From: an uncultured Microbacterium sp.
GTDB taxonomy: Bacteria; Actinomycetota; Actinomycetes; Actinomycetales; Microbacteriaceae
Direction of reading: 5' to 3'
Length of the DNA: 64,000 bases
NCBI RefSeq assembly: GCF_900078385.1
Contig: NZ_FLQR01000010.1
Location: 124,001-188,000, forward strand
Position 1 is the first letter of the stretch. Each line of letters starts with the position of its first letter. The translations under genes and the position numbers were made by a program. Positions 51,492 to 62,286 of the stretch are shown one piece after another. Below the pieces are notes generated by a model. The model searched no databases, was not told the DNA's origin, and was given only the letters and a program-made list of their open reading frames with translations.

Positions 51492-52956
51492 TCGGGGCGG
51501 CTGATCGCTGGGCGGCGCCGGCCGGGGGAGCGTCCGCGAAGGCCACCTTCGGCACGAAGACGAGCAGCAGCGCGGCGAGGAACCCGCCCGCGGCGCAGAT
51601 CGCCCACACGGTGAGGTAGCCGCCGAGCGACGCCGCGGTCTCGCTCGCGACGATGCCCGCGCCGGCGGCGAGGACGACGCCGAACACGGCCGAGGAGAAC
51701 GTCCCGCCGATCGTCTTCGTCGTATTGGTGAGCGCGGATGCCACACCCGTCTGCCCCCGGGGGGCGGCCGCCGCGGCAGCGGCCGGCATCGCGCCGACGA
51801 GGGCGCCGCAGCCGAGCCCGGCGATCGAGAGGTTCAGCAGCACCTGCCACAGCTCCACGTGGAACGGCAGGAACAGGGCGTAGCCGATGCCGACGAGGAG
51901 CGCCGCCGCGATCAGCACGACGCGGGGGCTCGCCCGCCGCGATGTGACGGCGAAGATCACGGCGCCGACGATGAGCGAGACGAGGTAGACGCCGATGACG
52001 TTCGACCGCTCGGTCGCGTCGAGACCCAGCCCGTAGCCGAGCGACGGGTCGGTGCCGGCGTACGTCGAGAGCGGCCCCTGCGCGCCGAGCAGACTGATCC
52101 CGACGAGGAAGGCCGTCGCCTGCACGGGCCACATCTCCGGCCGGCGGAGTACGCGGATGTCGACGGCCGGGTCGCTCTGGCGCAGCTCGTAGCGCACGAA
52201 CAGCACGAAGCCCGCGAGACCGGCCGCCAGCAGCAGCCACACCCACACCGCGCCGGGGCCGTTCAGCCGCAGGAAGGTGAGCGAGCTCGTGACGAGCAGC
52301 AGCGAAAGCGCCAGCAGCACGAAGCCGCCGGTGTCCAGGCGCCGGCCGGGCACCGGCTCGGACTCGGGCACCCAGAGCCAGATGACGACGGCGACGAGGG
52401 TGACCGCGATCGCCGGCACGAGGAGGGTGAGGGTGAGGTTCTCTCCGGTCGCGGCGAAGATCCGCCCCGCGGCCAGCGCCCCGATGATGGCACCCGCCTG
52501 GAGGCCGACGACGAGGAGGCCCGCCGCTCGACGCGTGAGCGAGACGCCGCGGTTCTGCGTGCGGCCCCGCTCGAAGATGAGCGCGATCTCCAGCGGCAGC
52601 CACACGACGTAGAAGCCCTGCAGCGCCCACGCGATGAGGAAGGTCCAGAACGAGGTCGCGAACGCGAGCCACCACGTCGCCCCGGCGGTGAGGATCGCCG
52701 CGATCAGCAGGATCCGCTTGTGGCCGTACATGTCGCCGAGCTTCGCGAGCACCGGCACGACGAGGGCGGAGAGCAGCAGCTGCGCCGCCTCGAACCAGTT
52801 GACGTCCGAGTCGTGGATGCCGAGCGCCAGCACGATGTCGCTGAACAGCGGCACGTAGTACCCCTGCAGCATGCCGGAGACCAGCTCCACGACGATGAAC
52901 CAGCCGATGAGGCTCGCGGTGATGCCGAGCGTGGAGGTGCGGAGCGCCGTGGTCAC
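51412..52956 (-). CDS. MFS transporter (DHA2-like, 14-TM)
   Basis: Multi-TM, AKLGDMYGHKRILLIAAI motif; GTG start; 80-bp convergent overlap with the SDR gene. Confidence 0.88.
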   Translation of the reverse strand: MTTALRTSTLGITASLIGWFIVVELVSGMLQGYYVPLFSDIVLALGIHDSDVNWFEAAQLLLSALVVPVLAKLGDMYGHKRILLIAAILTAGATWWLAFATSFWTFLIAWALQGFYVVWLPLEIALIFERGRTQNRGVSLTRRAAGLLVVGLQAGAIIGALAAGRIFAATGENLTLTLLVPAIAVTLVAVVIWLWVPESEPVPGRRLDTGGFVLLALSLLLVTSSLTFLRLNGPGAVWVWLLLAAGLAGFVLFVRYELRQSDPAVDIRVLRRPEMWPVQATAFLVGISLLGAQGPLSTYAGTDPSLGYGLGLDATERSNVIGVYLVSLIVGAVIFAVTSRRASPRVVLIAAALLVGIGYALFLPFHVELWQVLLNLSIAGLGCGALVGAMPAAAAAAAPRGQTGVASALTNTTKTIGGTFSSAVFGVVLAAGAGIVASETAASLGGYLTVWAICAAGGFLAALLLVFVPKVAFADAPPAGAAQRSAAPISRAGGAGAADRARAGAARTARRDAS

Positions 52957-53030
52957 GGCGATCAGTCTAGGGGTGGGCGGTCGGCGCGCCGCGGCGGCTC
53001 TAGGCTGGGGCGGAGCAGAGGAGGCGCCGG

Positions 53031-53531
53031 GTGACGGATGAGCGGGAGACCCTGACCTGGGACGGGTTCGGCGACGCATCGCGGGAGCTGGCACGCGCGA
53101 TCGTCGCGGAGGGCTTCGTCCCCGATGTGGTCGTCGCGATCGCCCGCGGCGGGCTCCTGCCGGCCGGCGCCATCGCGTACGGCCTGGGTGTGAAGAGCTG
53201 CGGTGCGCTGAACGTCGAGTTCTACACCGGCATCGGCACGGTCCTCGACGCCCCCGAGCTGCTGCCCCCGGACCTCGACCTCGGGTACCTGCCCGGCAAG
53301 CGGGTCCTGCTCGTCGATGACGTCGCCGACAGCGGACGCACGCTCGCGCTCGCCGTGAAGCTGCTGCGCGAGGTCGGCGCCGATGTGCGGTCGGTCTGCA
53401 TCTACACGAAGCCGGGATCCGTCGCGCTGCCCGACTTCTCCTGGCGCGAGACCGACCGGTGGATCGATTTCCCGTGGTCGTCGCGGGGGAGCGTCCTCGA
53501 GGAGGATGCGGGCGCGGCGGCGTCGGCCTGA
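53031..53531 (+). CDS. Phosphoribosyltransferase
   Basis: [44 protein letters not shown] motif. Confidence 0.92.
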   Translation: MTDERETLTWDGFGDASRELARAIVAEGFVPDVVVAIARGGLLPAGAIAYGLGVKSCGALNVEFYTGIGTVLDAPELLPPDLDLGYLPGKRVLLVDDVADSGRTLALAVKLLREVGADVRSVCIYTKPGSVALPDFSWRETDRWIDFPWSSRGSVLEEDAGAAASA

Positions 53532-54241
53532 TGTCCGCGTCGCTCGACGAGCTGGCCGAGGCCGGTCTCATCGATCCGGAGTGGGCGGTCGCACTGGCTC
53601 CCGTCGCCGGCGACATCGCGGCGCTCGGCGCCCGGCTGCGCGCCGAGGTCGCCGCCGGTCGCGGCTACCTTCCCGCGGGCGATCGCGTGCTGCGTGCGTT
53701 CGCGCGCCCGCTGCGCGAGGTCAAGGTGCTCATCGTCGGTCAGGACCCCTATCCGACCCCGGGGCACCCCATCGGCCTGTCGTTCGCGGTCGAGCGGAGC
53801 GTGCGGCCGCTGCCGCGCAGCCTGCAGAACATCTACCGCGAGCTGCACGACGACCTCGGCATCCCACCGGCCCCGCATGGCGACCTCTCCGCATGGAGCG
53901 CGCAGGGGGTCATGCTGCTGAACCGGGTGCTCACGGTCGCCCCCGGCGTCCCGGCATCCCACCGCGGATGGGGATGGGAGGCGGTCACGGAGCACGCCAT
54001 CCGTACGCTCGTCGCCCGTGCGCAGCCGCTCGTCGCGATCCTGTGGGGGAAGGATGCCGCCGGCCTGAAGCCGCTTCTCGGGCCGACCCCCGTCATCGAG
54101 TCGGCGCATCCGTCGCCGCTGTCCGCGCGGCGGGGCTTCTTCGGCTCACGGCCGTTCTCCCGCACGGACGACCTGCTGCGGGGCCTCGGCGCCGACCCCG
54201 TCGACTGGCGGCTGCCCGACCCGGACGCGCTCCCCGCGTAG
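53531..54241 (+). CDS. ung: Uracil-DNA glycosylase
   Basis: [56 protein letters not shown]. Confidence 0.95.
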   Translation: MSASLDELAEAGLIDPEWAVALAPVAGDIAALGARLRAEVAAGRGYLPAGDRVLRAFARPLREVKVLIVGQDPYPTPGHPIGLSFAVERSVRPLPRSLQNIYRELHDDLGIPPAPHGDLSAWSAQGVMLLNRVLTVAPGVPASHRGWGWEAVTEHAIRTLVARAQPLVAILWGKDAAGLKPLLGPTPVIESAHPSPLSARRGFFGSRPFSRTDDLLRGLGADPVDWRLPDPDALPA

Positions 54242-54250
54242 GCTGTCGGC

Positions 54251-54868
54251 ATGCTGGAGGAGGAATACGACCGCGACCGTCGCCGCCTGCCGCGGCACCT
54301 GCGCCGCCAGCCCGAACCGGAGCGGCCGTTCACTTACGAGATCCGTCCTGCCGTCCGCGCGGACGTCCCCGACATCCGGGAGATCTACAACTACTACGTC
54401 ACCAACTCCGTCGTCACCTTCGACGAGAAGAAGTGGACGCACGCGCAGTGGGCCGACAAGTTCGACCACCTGCAGAAGCTCGGCCTGCCGTTCCTCGTCG
54501 CCGTCTCGCCGTCGGGCCAGGTCCTCGGCTACGGCTACGTGTCACCCTGGACCGGCAAGTCCGGCTACCGCTACACCGTCGAGAACTCCATCTACCTGGG
54601 CCAGGCGGCCACCGGCAAGGGCCTCGGGCGAGCGCTCCTGGAGGCGCTCATCGCGGCGTGCCAGCAGCTCGGCATCCGCGAGATCGTCGCCGTGATCAGT
54701 GACCGCGGGGCCGAGGCCTCGGTCGCGCTGCACGGGCGGCTGGGCTTCGTCGAGGTCGGCCGGATGGGCAAGGTCGGGTTCAAGTTCGGGCGCTGGCTCG
54801 GCACGATCTACATGCAGAAGCACCTCGAGCCGCTGAAGAAGCGCTCATTCCTGCGGCGCCGCGACTGA
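54251..54868 (+). CDS. GNAT N-acetyltransferase (phosphinothricin acetyltransferase-like)
   Basis: IRPAVRADVPDIREIYNYYVTNSVVTFDEK, YLGQAATGKGLGRALLEALI. Confidence 0.9.
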   Translation: MLEEEYDRDRRRLPRHLRRQPEPERPFTYEIRPAVRADVPDIREIYNYYVTNSVVTFDEKKWTHAQWADKFDHLQKLGLPFLVAVSPSGQVLGYGYVSPWTGKSGYRYTVENSIYLGQAATGKGLGRALLEALIAACQQLGIREIVAVISDRGAEASVALHGRLGFVEVGRMGKVGFKFGRWLGTIYMQKHLEPLKKRSFLRRRD

Positions 54869-55171
54869 CCGCGCGAGCTCTCGCACGGCGTCGATGAGCT
54901 CACGCCACGGCCCGTCGACATCCTGTTCGGCGAGCTCCGCGTGGCGCTCGTCGGGGCCGCGCACGGCGGAGACCGACCACGTGAACCGGTCGGCGCCCTC
55001 CGGCTCCGCGGCGACCTCGTCGCAGGCCTCCCACGGGCAGCGCTCGACGATGTCGGCGAGGCCGGAGGCCGCGCCGCCCTCCACGTGCCAGCGCCGGGAC
55101 AGTCCCGCGAAGCCGCCCGTGCGCACGACGGTCACGGCGACGGCGGGTGCGTCCTCGGGTTCAGCGGCCAT
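54845..55171 (-). CDS. Emfourin-like protealysin inhibitor
   Basis: VTVVRTGGFAGLSRRWHVEG...FTWSVSAVRG; overlaps the start-proximal M4 peptidase gene by 11 bp. Confidence 0.8.
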   Translation of the reverse strand: MAAEPEDAPAVAVTVVRTGGFAGLSRRWHVEGGAASGLADIVERCPWEACDEVAAEPEGADRFTWSVSAVRGPDERHAELAEQDVDGPWRELIDAVRELARSVAAPQE

Positions 55172-56222
55172 CCTCGATCACGCCGACGCCCGTCCATGCG
55201 TCTCGGACGGCGGCGGCCTCCTCCGACTCCTCACCGTACTCCTCGACGGCGGTGGCCAGGGTGGCCGTCGCGAAGGCCGTGAAGTCGGCGCGCGGGGTGA
55301 GGCGGCCGCCGGTCAGGGTGAGGTACCAGATGCGTCCGGCGCGCTCCCACGCGTGTCCGCCGAGCGCCGTCGCCGCGAGGTGGAACGCGCGGTTCGGGAT
55401 GCCCGAGTTGATGTGCACGCCGCCGTTGTCGGAGGTCGTCTCCACGTAGTCGGCCATGTGCCCGGGCTGCGGGTCGCGGCCCAGCACGTCGTCGTCGTAG
55501 GCGGTCCCGGGCGCGCTCATCGAGCGCAGCGCCGTACCCTGCACGGCGTCGGTGAAGATGCCGGCCCCGATGAGCCACGTCGCCTCGTCGGCGGTCTGCC
55601 CGTGCAGGTGCTGCTCGGTCAGAGCGCCGAACACATCGGCGATCGACTCGTTGAGGGCGCCGGACTGGCCCGTGTAGTCCAGGCCGCCGGCGTTCTCGAT
55701 CACCCCGTGGCTGAGCTCGTGTGCGATGACCGTCACGGAGCGGGTGAAACCGGCGAAGACCTCTCCGTCGCCGTCGCCGAACACCATCCGCTCGCCGTTC
55801 CAGAACGCGTTGTCGTAATCGACGCCGTAGTGCACGGTCGCCGCCAGCGTGCCCCCGACGCCGTCGATCGACGCGCGGCGGAAGGCGTCCCAGTACATGT
55901 CGAACGTCGCCCCCAGCCCGTCGAACGCCTCATCGGCGGCACGGTCGCCGGTCGCCGGATCGTCCTCCCCGCGCACGCGCACACCCGGCAGGGTCTCCCG
56001 GTTCTGCGCATCGGAGATCACCCGGTCGGGCAGCGGCGAGGCCTCCATGACGAGCGCGTCGCCGTCGACCGACAGGTCGAGCCGGGCCCGCACCGGACGG
56101 TACTCCCGGGCGACGGCCAGCGTCGCGCGGGCCGCCTCGGCCGCGCGCGCAAAGTGCGGCTCCTGGGTCGCGGCGAGCCGGGCGAGCAGATACGGGGGGA
56201 CGATGGCGTGCATGTGCGACAC
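55161..56222 (-). CDS. M4 (thermolysin-like) metallopeptidase, protealysin type
   Basis: [14 protein letters not shown] propeptide motif with no signal peptide; [12 protein letters not shown] zinc site; [32 protein letters not shown]. Start may be the ATG at 56213. Confidence 0.93.
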   Translation of the reverse strand: MSHMHAIVPPYLLARLAATQEPHFARAAEAARATLAVAREYRPVRARLDLSVDGDALVMEASPLPDRVISDAQNRETLPGVRVRGEDDPATGDRAADEAFDGLGATFDMYWDAFRRASIDGVGGTLAATVHYGVDYDNAFWNGERMVFGDGDGEVFAGFTRSVTVIAHELSHGVIENAGGLDYTGQSGALNESIADVFGALTEQHLHGQTADEATWLIGAGIFTDAVQGTALRSMSAPGTAYDDDVLGRDPQPGHMADYVETTSDNGGVHINSGIPNRAFHLAATALGGHAWERAGRIWYLTLTGGRLTPRADFTAFATATLATAVEEYGEESEEAAAVRDAWTGVGVIEDGR

Positions 56223-56223
56223 G

Positions 56224-57063
56224 TTAGCCCTCGCCCCCGACGCGGCGGTCCCGCGCGTCGATGACGGGGATGGAGGCCAGCAGCCGTCGCGTGTACGCGA
56301 CCTGGGGCTCCAGCAGGACCTTCTCGGTCGGTCCCTCCTCGACGATGCGGCCGTCTTTCATGACGATCACCTCGTCGCAGAGGTTCTGCACGACGCCGAT
56401 GTCGTGGGAGACGAGCAGGAGCGTGAGCTGCTCGCGACGGCGGAGGTCGCGGAGGAGCTCGAGGATCTGCGCGCGCACCGTGACGTCGAGCGCGGAGAGC
56501 GGCTCGTCGCCGACGAGGACGCGGGGACGGTGCACGATCGCGCGCGCGATCGCGATGCGCTGCCGCTGGCCGCCGGAGAACTCGTGGGGGAAGCGGTCGG
56601 CCATGTCCGCCTCGAGTCCCACGTCCTCGAGCACCTCGTGCACGCGCGCACGGCGGTCACCGGGGATGCCGAGGGCCCACAGCGGCTCGGCGACGATGCG
56701 CCCGACGCTCATCCGCGGATCCAGCGACGCGTACGGATCCTGGAACACGATCCCGGTCTCGCGGCGCAGCCAGTGCAGCGAGCGCGCGCCGGCGCGCGCA
56801 TCGACCGGTCGCCCGTCGAAGGTGACGGTGCCGGTCGTCGGGGTGTCGAGCCCGAGCAGGAGGCGGATGAGCGTCGACTTGCCGGAACCGGACTCCCCGA
56901 TGATGCCGACCGCCGAGCCGGCGCGGACGTCGACGTCGGCGTCGTCGAGGGCCGTCGTGTACCTCGGTGGCGCGAAGAGTCCGGGGGAGGGCGCGCGGAA
57001 ACGGCGGCCGAGGCCGCGCGCGCGGATGAGGTCGTCGCTCACGCCCGACCTCCCGGGCGCCAC
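56224..57063 (-). CDS. Oligopeptide/dipeptide ABC transporter ATP-binding protein (DppF-like)
   Basis: [50 protein letters not shown]. Confidence 0.9.
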   Translation of the reverse strand: MAPGRSGVSDDLIRARGLGRRFRAPSPGLFAPPRYTTALDDADVDVRAGSAVGIIGESGSGKSTLIRLLLGLDTPTTGTVTFDGRPVDARAGARSLHWLRRETGIVFQDPYASLDPRMSVGRIVAEPLWALGIPGDRRARVHEVLEDVGLEADMADRFPHEFSGGQRQRIAIARAIVHRPRVLVGDEPLSALDVTVRAQILELLRDLRRREQLTLLLVSHDIGVVQNLCDEVIVMKDGRIVEEGPTEKVLLEPQVAYTRRLLASIPVIDARDRRVGGEG

Positions 57064-57827
57064 AGGGTCGCGGTGGCGTCGCGCAGCAGACCCTGCGTGA
57101 CGGGGGAGGTCGGTGCACTGAGCAGCTGGGAGATGGCGCCCTCCTCGACGACGCGGCCGTCCTCGAGGACGACGGCGTGCGTCGCGATCTGCGACAGGAC
57201 GGCGAGGTCGTGGGTGATGAAGACGAGCGACATCCCGTCGTCGGCGACGAGGGAGCGGAGGAGTTCGAGGATCTCCGCCTGGATGGTCACGTCCAGGGCC
57301 GTGGTCGGCTCGTCGGCGATGAGGAGGCGCGGCCGGCAGGCGAGGGCCATCGCGATCGCCACCCGCTGCCGCTGACCGCCGGAGAGCTGGTGCGGATAGC
57401 GTCCGACGATCTGCTCCGGGTCGGGCAGCCGCACGCGGTCGGCCTCGGCGACGGCGCGGGCGAGTGCCTCACGCCGCCCGAGCCCCTCGTGGATGCGGAT
57501 GGACTCGGCGATCTGCCGGCCCACGGTGCGGATCGGGTTCAGCGCCGTGCGGGGCTCCTGGAAGACGATCCCGATCTCGTCGCCGCGCAGCTGCGCGAGC
57601 TCGCGGTCGGGCAGGTCGATCAGCTCGCGTCCGGACCAGCGGATGCTGCCGGTCGCCGTCGCGCCGCCGGGGAGCAGTCCGAGGAGCGCGAGGGCCGTGA
57701 GGGACTTCCCGGAACCGGACTCGCCGATGAGGCCCACACGCGCGCCGTCGGGCACGTCGAAGGAGATGCCGTCCACGACACGGCGGCCGGAGATCTCGAT
57801 CGTCAGGTCCCGCACCTCGAGGCTCAC
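57039..57827 (-). CDS. Oligopeptide/dipeptide ABC transporter ATP-binding protein (DppD-like)
   Basis: [52 protein letters not shown]. Confidence 0.9.
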   Translation of the reverse strand: MSLEVRDLTIEISGRRVVDGISFDVPDGARVGLIGESGSGKSLTALALLGLLPGGATATGSIRWSGRELIDLPDRELAQLRGDEIGIVFQEPRTALNPIRTVGRQIAESIRIHEGLGRREALARAVAEADRVRLPDPEQIVGRYPHQLSGGQRQRVAIAMALACRPRLLIADEPTTALDVTIQAEILELLRSLVADDGMSLVFITHDLAVLSQIATHAVVLEDGRVVEEGAISQLLSAPTSPVTQGLLRDATATLWRPGGRA

Positions 57828-58696
57828 GCGACCACCGCCGGCACGTGATGCGCGGCGCGGCGCCGCGACAGGGTGGGATCGGTGGCCTCGCGGAGGCCGT
57901 CGCCGAGCAGGTTCAGGCCCAGCACCGTGAGCGTGATCGCCAGGCCCGGCCACACGACCGTGAGCGGATACACCGTGATGTAGGCCTGCAGATCCTTCAG
58001 CAGCAGTCCCCACGACGGTTCGGTGACGGGCGCCCCGAAGCCGAGATAGCTGAGACCCGCCTCGGCGAGCACAGCGACGGCCATCGCCCAGGACAGCTGC
58101 ACGATGAAGACGGGCGCGACGTTGGGGAGCAGGTGCCGCCAGAGGTTCTGGAACGGGGTGAGGCCGCTCGCGCGGCCGGCCAGGACGAAGTCGCTGTGCA
58201 GCACACGGCGCAGCTCGGGACGGGTGACGCGGGCGACGTTGACGCCGAAGCCGATCCCCACCGAGATGATGACGACCCACAGCGAGCCGCCCCACACCGC
58301 GGAGATCATCATCGCGATGATCAGCACGGGGAACGCGATCAGGATGTCGACGAGCACCGCGACGGACTCCCGGAGCCACCGCGCCGTCAGCGCGCCGAGT
58401 GCGGCGAGGACGATCCCGATCACGGTCGCCACGACGGCGGCGCCCACGGCCACCCAGACCGTCGTGCCGGCGCCCGCCATCAGGACGCTCAGGATGTCGC
58501 GGCCCGATCCGTCGGTGCCGAGCAGATGCGGCCAGCCCGGCGGAGCCCAGCGGTCGGCGATGTCGACGCGCTGCGGGTCGAACGGCGTCCAGAAGCGCGC
58601 CACGAGCGCGACGACGGCGATGCTCGCCGCCACGATCAGTCCGAATCGGCCGGTGGAGAGTGCCCACAGCCGGCGGAGCCACGCGAACCGGGTCAT
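57824..58696 (-). CDS. ABC transporter permease (DppC-like)
   Basis: PGWPHLLGTDGSGRDILSVLMAGAGTTVWVAVGA, inner-membrane component motif. Confidence 0.9.
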   Translation of the reverse strand: MTRFAWLRRLWALSTGRFGLIVAASIAVVALVARFWTPFDPQRVDIADRWAPPGWPHLLGTDGSGRDILSVLMAGAGTTVWVAVGAAVVATVIGIVLAALGALTARWLRESVAVLVDILIAFPVLIIAMMISAVWGGSLWVVIISVGIGFGVNVARVTRPELRRVLHSDFVLAGRASGLTPFQNLWRHLLPNVAPVFIVQLSWAMAVAVLAEAGLSYLGFGAPVTEPSWGLLLKDLQAYITVYPLTVVWPGLAITLTVLGLNLLGDGLREATDPTLSRRRAAHHVPAVVA

Positions 58697-59643
58697 TCCG
58701 CCTCCCGCTGTCGCGGGTCGATGACCCGGTGGGTGAGGTCGACGAGGAACCCGACGATCAGCACGAAGCTCGTCAGCACCAGGAGCTCGCCCTGCACCTT
58801 GAGCAGGTCGCGGTTGCTGACGTCGGCGACCAGCATCCGCCCGATCCCGGGCAGCGTGAACAGCTGCTCGATGACCACGGCGCCCACGATGATCCCCGCG
58901 ACCTGAAGCCCGAGGACCGTGATGATCGACAGTCCGACGGTCGGCAGGCCGTGCCGGACGAGTGCCTGCGTGCGGGTCAGTCCCTTCGCGGCGGCGGTGC
59001 GGACGAAGTCCTCGCCGACGGCCTGCAGGGTCGCCGAGCGGACGAACCGCAGCAGCATCGCGCCCTCGATGACGCCGATCGTGATGGCGGGCAGGAGCAG
59101 CGCGCGCAGCGCCGCGCCGGGGTCGGACCAGCCGCCGCGCGGGAACCCCTGCGCGGGCAGCCAGCCGAGCCAGACGGCGAACACGACGACGAGCATCATG
59201 CCGGCCCAGACGACCGGGACGGCCGCCACCGCCTGCGCGGCGACGCTCAGGGCCGTGCCGTCGGCCCGGCCGCGCCGGATCGCGGAGAGGACGCCGAAAG
59301 GCAGTGCGATGACGATGGCCACGGTCATCGAGAGGAGACCGAGTGGGATCGTGACCTGCGCCTTCTGGGCCAGCTCGCTCGCGACCGGCGTGCCGGTGAG
59401 CATCGACTCGCCGAGGTCGCCGGTCAGGACACCGCCGATCCAGGCGGCGTACTGACCGAGCAGGGGCTGGTCCAGGCCCAGGCGCTCCCGGATCGCCGCG
59501 ACCTGCTCCGGCGTCGAGTTGAGGCCCGCGATGAGCTGGGCGACGTCTCCGGGGAGCACCCGCAGAGTGAAGAAGATGAGCGCACTGGCGACGAACAGCC
59601 CGAGCAGCAGCAGGGCCGATCGCGTCAGGGCGTATCGGATCAC
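58693..59643 (-). CDS. ABC transporter permease (DppB-like)
   Basis: IRYALTRSALLLLGLFVASALIFFTLRVLPGD; VIEQLFTLPGIGRMLV. Confidence 0.9.
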   Translation of the reverse strand: MIRYALTRSALLLLGLFVASALIFFTLRVLPGDVAQLIAGLNSTPEQVAAIRERLGLDQPLLGQYAAWIGGVLTGDLGESMLTGTPVASELAQKAQVTIPLGLLSMTVAIVIALPFGVLSAIRRGRADGTALSVAAQAVAAVPVVWAGMMLVVVFAVWLGWLPAQGFPRGGWSDPGAALRALLLPAITIGVIEGAMLLRFVRSATLQAVGEDFVRTAAAKGLTRTQALVRHGLPTVGLSIITVLGLQVAGIIVGAVVIEQLFTLPGIGRMLVADVSNRDLLKVQGELLVLTSFVLIVGFLVDLTHRVIDPRQREAE

Positions 59644-61151
59644 TCCGTGCTCTTGACCAGTTCGGCGAGGTTGAGGCGCTCGTTGACGTTCACCGACGGC
59701 ACACCGGCGACGTCGGAGGACACGGCGAGCACGGACGCGCCGTTGTACAGCCAGTCCGCCGCCATGTCCTCGGACACGATGCGCGCCGCCTGGGCCAGCA
59801 GGTCGGCGGCCTCGTCCGGGTCGACCGCGGCGATGGAGTCCGCGAACAGCTTCTGCACCTCGGGATTGTCGTAGGTGAAGTAGTACTCCGGGTTCGCCCA
59901 GTTCTCGAAGTCGCGGGACTCCGTGTGGAGCACGAAGCTCAGGTCGTAGTCCTTGTTGATGTACACGTCGTTGATCCACGTGGGGAACTCCACCTGGTTC
60001 ACCTTGAGCGTGATCCCCACGTCGTTGAGGTTCGACACGAGGATCTGCGAGACCGTGGTGCCGTACCCGCTGTACAGCGTGAGCGTCAGCGTCAGGTCCT
60101 CCGCGCCGGCGTCGGCCAGCAGCGACCGGGCGGCTTCGGGATCGAAGGGCGCCACGTCGGAGAGGTCCTCGTAGCCGGGGTCGAGCTCGGGGATGGGGCC
60201 GTACTGCGTCTGGCCGGCACCGAGCGCCTCGACGATGGCATCCTTGTCGATCGCCTGCCGGATCGCCTGGCGCACGCGCTTGTCGCTGAGCGGGCCGCTC
60301 GCGGAGTTCATCGCGAGGGTGCCCTTGTCGGTGGACTTCCCGAGCACGAGGCTGAAGTCGCCGCCCGCCTCGATCTGGTCCTTCAGGTTCGCGTCGAAGC
60401 CGGTCAGCACATCCAGCTCGCCCGCGAGCGCGCCGTTGAGTGCGGCCTGCGTCTCCGGGATGTAGCTGAAGACGACCTCGGCGACCTGCGCGGGCTCGCC
60501 CCAGTAGTCCGCGTTGCGCGCGAACGTGATGCTGGCGCCCTGCTTCCAGCTCGCCAGGGTGAACGGACCGGTGCCGTTCGCGGCCGTCTTGCGGTCGATC
60601 TTGTCGCCCTTCTTGAGGACGAGCCCGGCGCGGCCGGTGAGGTTCCACAGGAGCGTCGAGTCCGGCGCGCTCAGCGTGAGGGTGATCGTCTGCCCCTCGG
60701 CGGCGATGCCCGTGACGCCCGCGAGGCGTGCCGAGTCGCGGTAGGCCGCGTTGTCCCGCACCTGCGTCAACGACCACACGACGTCCTCGGGGGTGAGCTC
60801 CTGGCCGTCGTGGAAGGTGACGCCCTCGCGGAGCGTGAACGTGTAGGTGAGGCCGTCGGGCGAGATCTCGTAGTCGCTCGCGAGGGCGGGGACGATCTCC
60901 TGATCCGGCGTGCGGGCGACGAGGCCCTGGTAGACGTTGTCGATCAGGATCTGGTCCAGCGCCGCACCGGCGGTCTCGCGGATGTCGAGGTTGCCGGGCT
61001 CCAGCACGAGGCGGATGCCGACCGAGGCGTCCGGGTCGGGGGTGACGTCGGTCTCGGACGGGCCGGGCGTCGTGCTGCCGGTGCACGCGGTGAGGAGGAG
61101 GGCGCCGGCGGCGAGCATCGCCGCAGCGGCGAGGGCGGTTCGACGAAGCAT
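59640..61151 (-). CDS. ABC transporter substrate-binding lipoprotein, family 5 (SBP_bac_5)
   Basis: MLRRTALAAAAMLAAGALLLTACTG lipobox; YTFTLREGVTFHDGQELTPEDVVWSL. Confidence 0.9.
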   Translation of the reverse strand: MLRRTALAAAAMLAAGALLLTACTGSTTPGPSETDVTPDPDASVGIRLVLEPGNLDIRETAGAALDQILIDNVYQGLVARTPDQEIVPALASDYEISPDGLTYTFTLREGVTFHDGQELTPEDVVWSLTQVRDNAAYRDSARLAGVTGIAAEGQTITLTLSAPDSTLLWNLTGRAGLVLKKGDKIDRKTAANGTGPFTLASWKQGASITFARNADYWGEPAQVAEVVFSYIPETQAALNGALAGELDVLTGFDANLKDQIEAGGDFSLVLGKSTDKGTLAMNSASGPLSDKRVRQAIRQAIDKDAIVEALGAGQTQYGPIPELDPGYEDLSDVAPFDPEAARSLLADAGAEDLTLTLTLYSGYGTTVSQILVSNLNDVGITLKVNQVEFPTWINDVYINKDYDLSFVLHTESRDFENWANPEYYFTYDNPEVQKLFADSIAAVDPDEAADLLAQAARIVSEDMAADWLYNGASVLAVSSDVAGVPSVNVNERLNLAELVKSTE

Positions 61152-61257
61152 GCGGGGGAGGTCCTTTCGCAAGGGCAGACTCGGCGTCATCGGTGTCCGA
61201 TGCGGGTCTGCGGACGTGGTGCGCACAACAGCCTAGGGTGACGTGTGGCTCGCGCGG

Positions 61258-62217
61258 TCATCGGGCGTCATGAACGCGTTCCGCGATGAGACCGCCGAGC
61301 TGGACGGGCACGTCCTCCTGCACGTTGTGCCCCGCCGGGACCGTGATGATCTCGGCGGCGGGAAGGCGCCGCGCGTACTCGTCGACGTCCGCGGAGGAGA
61401 GGTAGCCGCGCGCGCCGCGGATGAGCGTGAGCGGCACCGTGACGGCGGCGAGGTCGTCCCACCCGGCGGACGACAGCACGCCGGCCGCGGCAGTGGCCGC
61501 ACTGTCGGCCGCGTCCGCGGCCGCGCGGTCGGTGGCCAGCAGATGGGCCAGGTGCGCGAAGTGGTGCTTCCACTCGACGCGCCCGTCGGCGCGGACGCGG
61601 GAGTTGAGGAACACGCCCCGCGTCGCCGCCTCCCGCGAGCCGCCGAGTCCGAAGGAGAGGGCGCGGTCGACGAGCTCCTCCCGCGAGGCCCAGTCGCTCG
61701 GGCCGGCGAAGAACTCGCGGATCTGGCGGGCGCCGCCGTTCGGATCGAGGCCGGGGGAGATATCGACGACGATGAGGCCGCGCACGAGGCCCGGATGCGC
61801 CGCGGCGAGGGCCGCGGCGGTCAGTCCGCCGAGCGACTGTCCGACCACGATCTGCGGCGACGGCGCCCACTCCGGCAGGACCACGGCGAGGTCCGCCGCG
61901 AGGGTGCGACCGCTGTACGCGCCGTCGGCGCGCCACGACGAGTCGCCGTGCCCGGGCAGGTCGACGGCGAGGGCCGGCAGCCCGAGGGCGAGGATCGTCG
62001 TGTCCCAGGTGTGGGCGTTCAGCCCGGCGCCGTGCAGGAAGGTGACCACCGGCGGGGTGAAGCCGCCGGTGGCGGCGTCGCCGTACTGCAGGGCGCTGAC
62101 CGTGCGGCCGTCCGGCAGGGACGCGGTAAGGCGGCGGACCGGCGGGATCGCGGCCGCCCCGATGTCGGCCGCCTGCGCGGGAAGGAACGAGAACTCGTCG
62201 AACGGCGTCGTGGTCAC
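61258..62217 (-). CDS. Alpha/beta hydrolase
   Basis: VVTFLHGAGLNAHTWD, VVGQSLGGLTAAALA nucleophile elbow, VPAGHNVQEDVP. Confidence 0.9.
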   Translation of the reverse strand: MTTTPFDEFSFLPAQAADIGAAAIPPVRRLTASLPDGRTVSALQYGDAATGGFTPPVVTFLHGAGLNAHTWDTTILALGLPALAVDLPGHGDSSWRADGAYSGRTLAADLAVVLPEWAPSPQIVVGQSLGGLTAAALAAAHPGLVRGLIVVDISPGLDPNGGARQIREFFAGPSDWASREELVDRALSFGLGGSREAATRGVFLNSRVRADGRVEWKHHFAHLAHLLATDRAAADAADSAATAAAGVLSSAGWDDLAAVTVPLTLIRGARGYLSSADVDEYARRLPAAEIITVPAGHNVQEDVPVQLGGLIAERVHDAR

Positions 62218-62286
62218 GCGGCATCCTCGGGGTGACGGGGTGATGGTCGATCCATTCTCGCGGATGCCGTCGGTAGGGTGGGCGTC

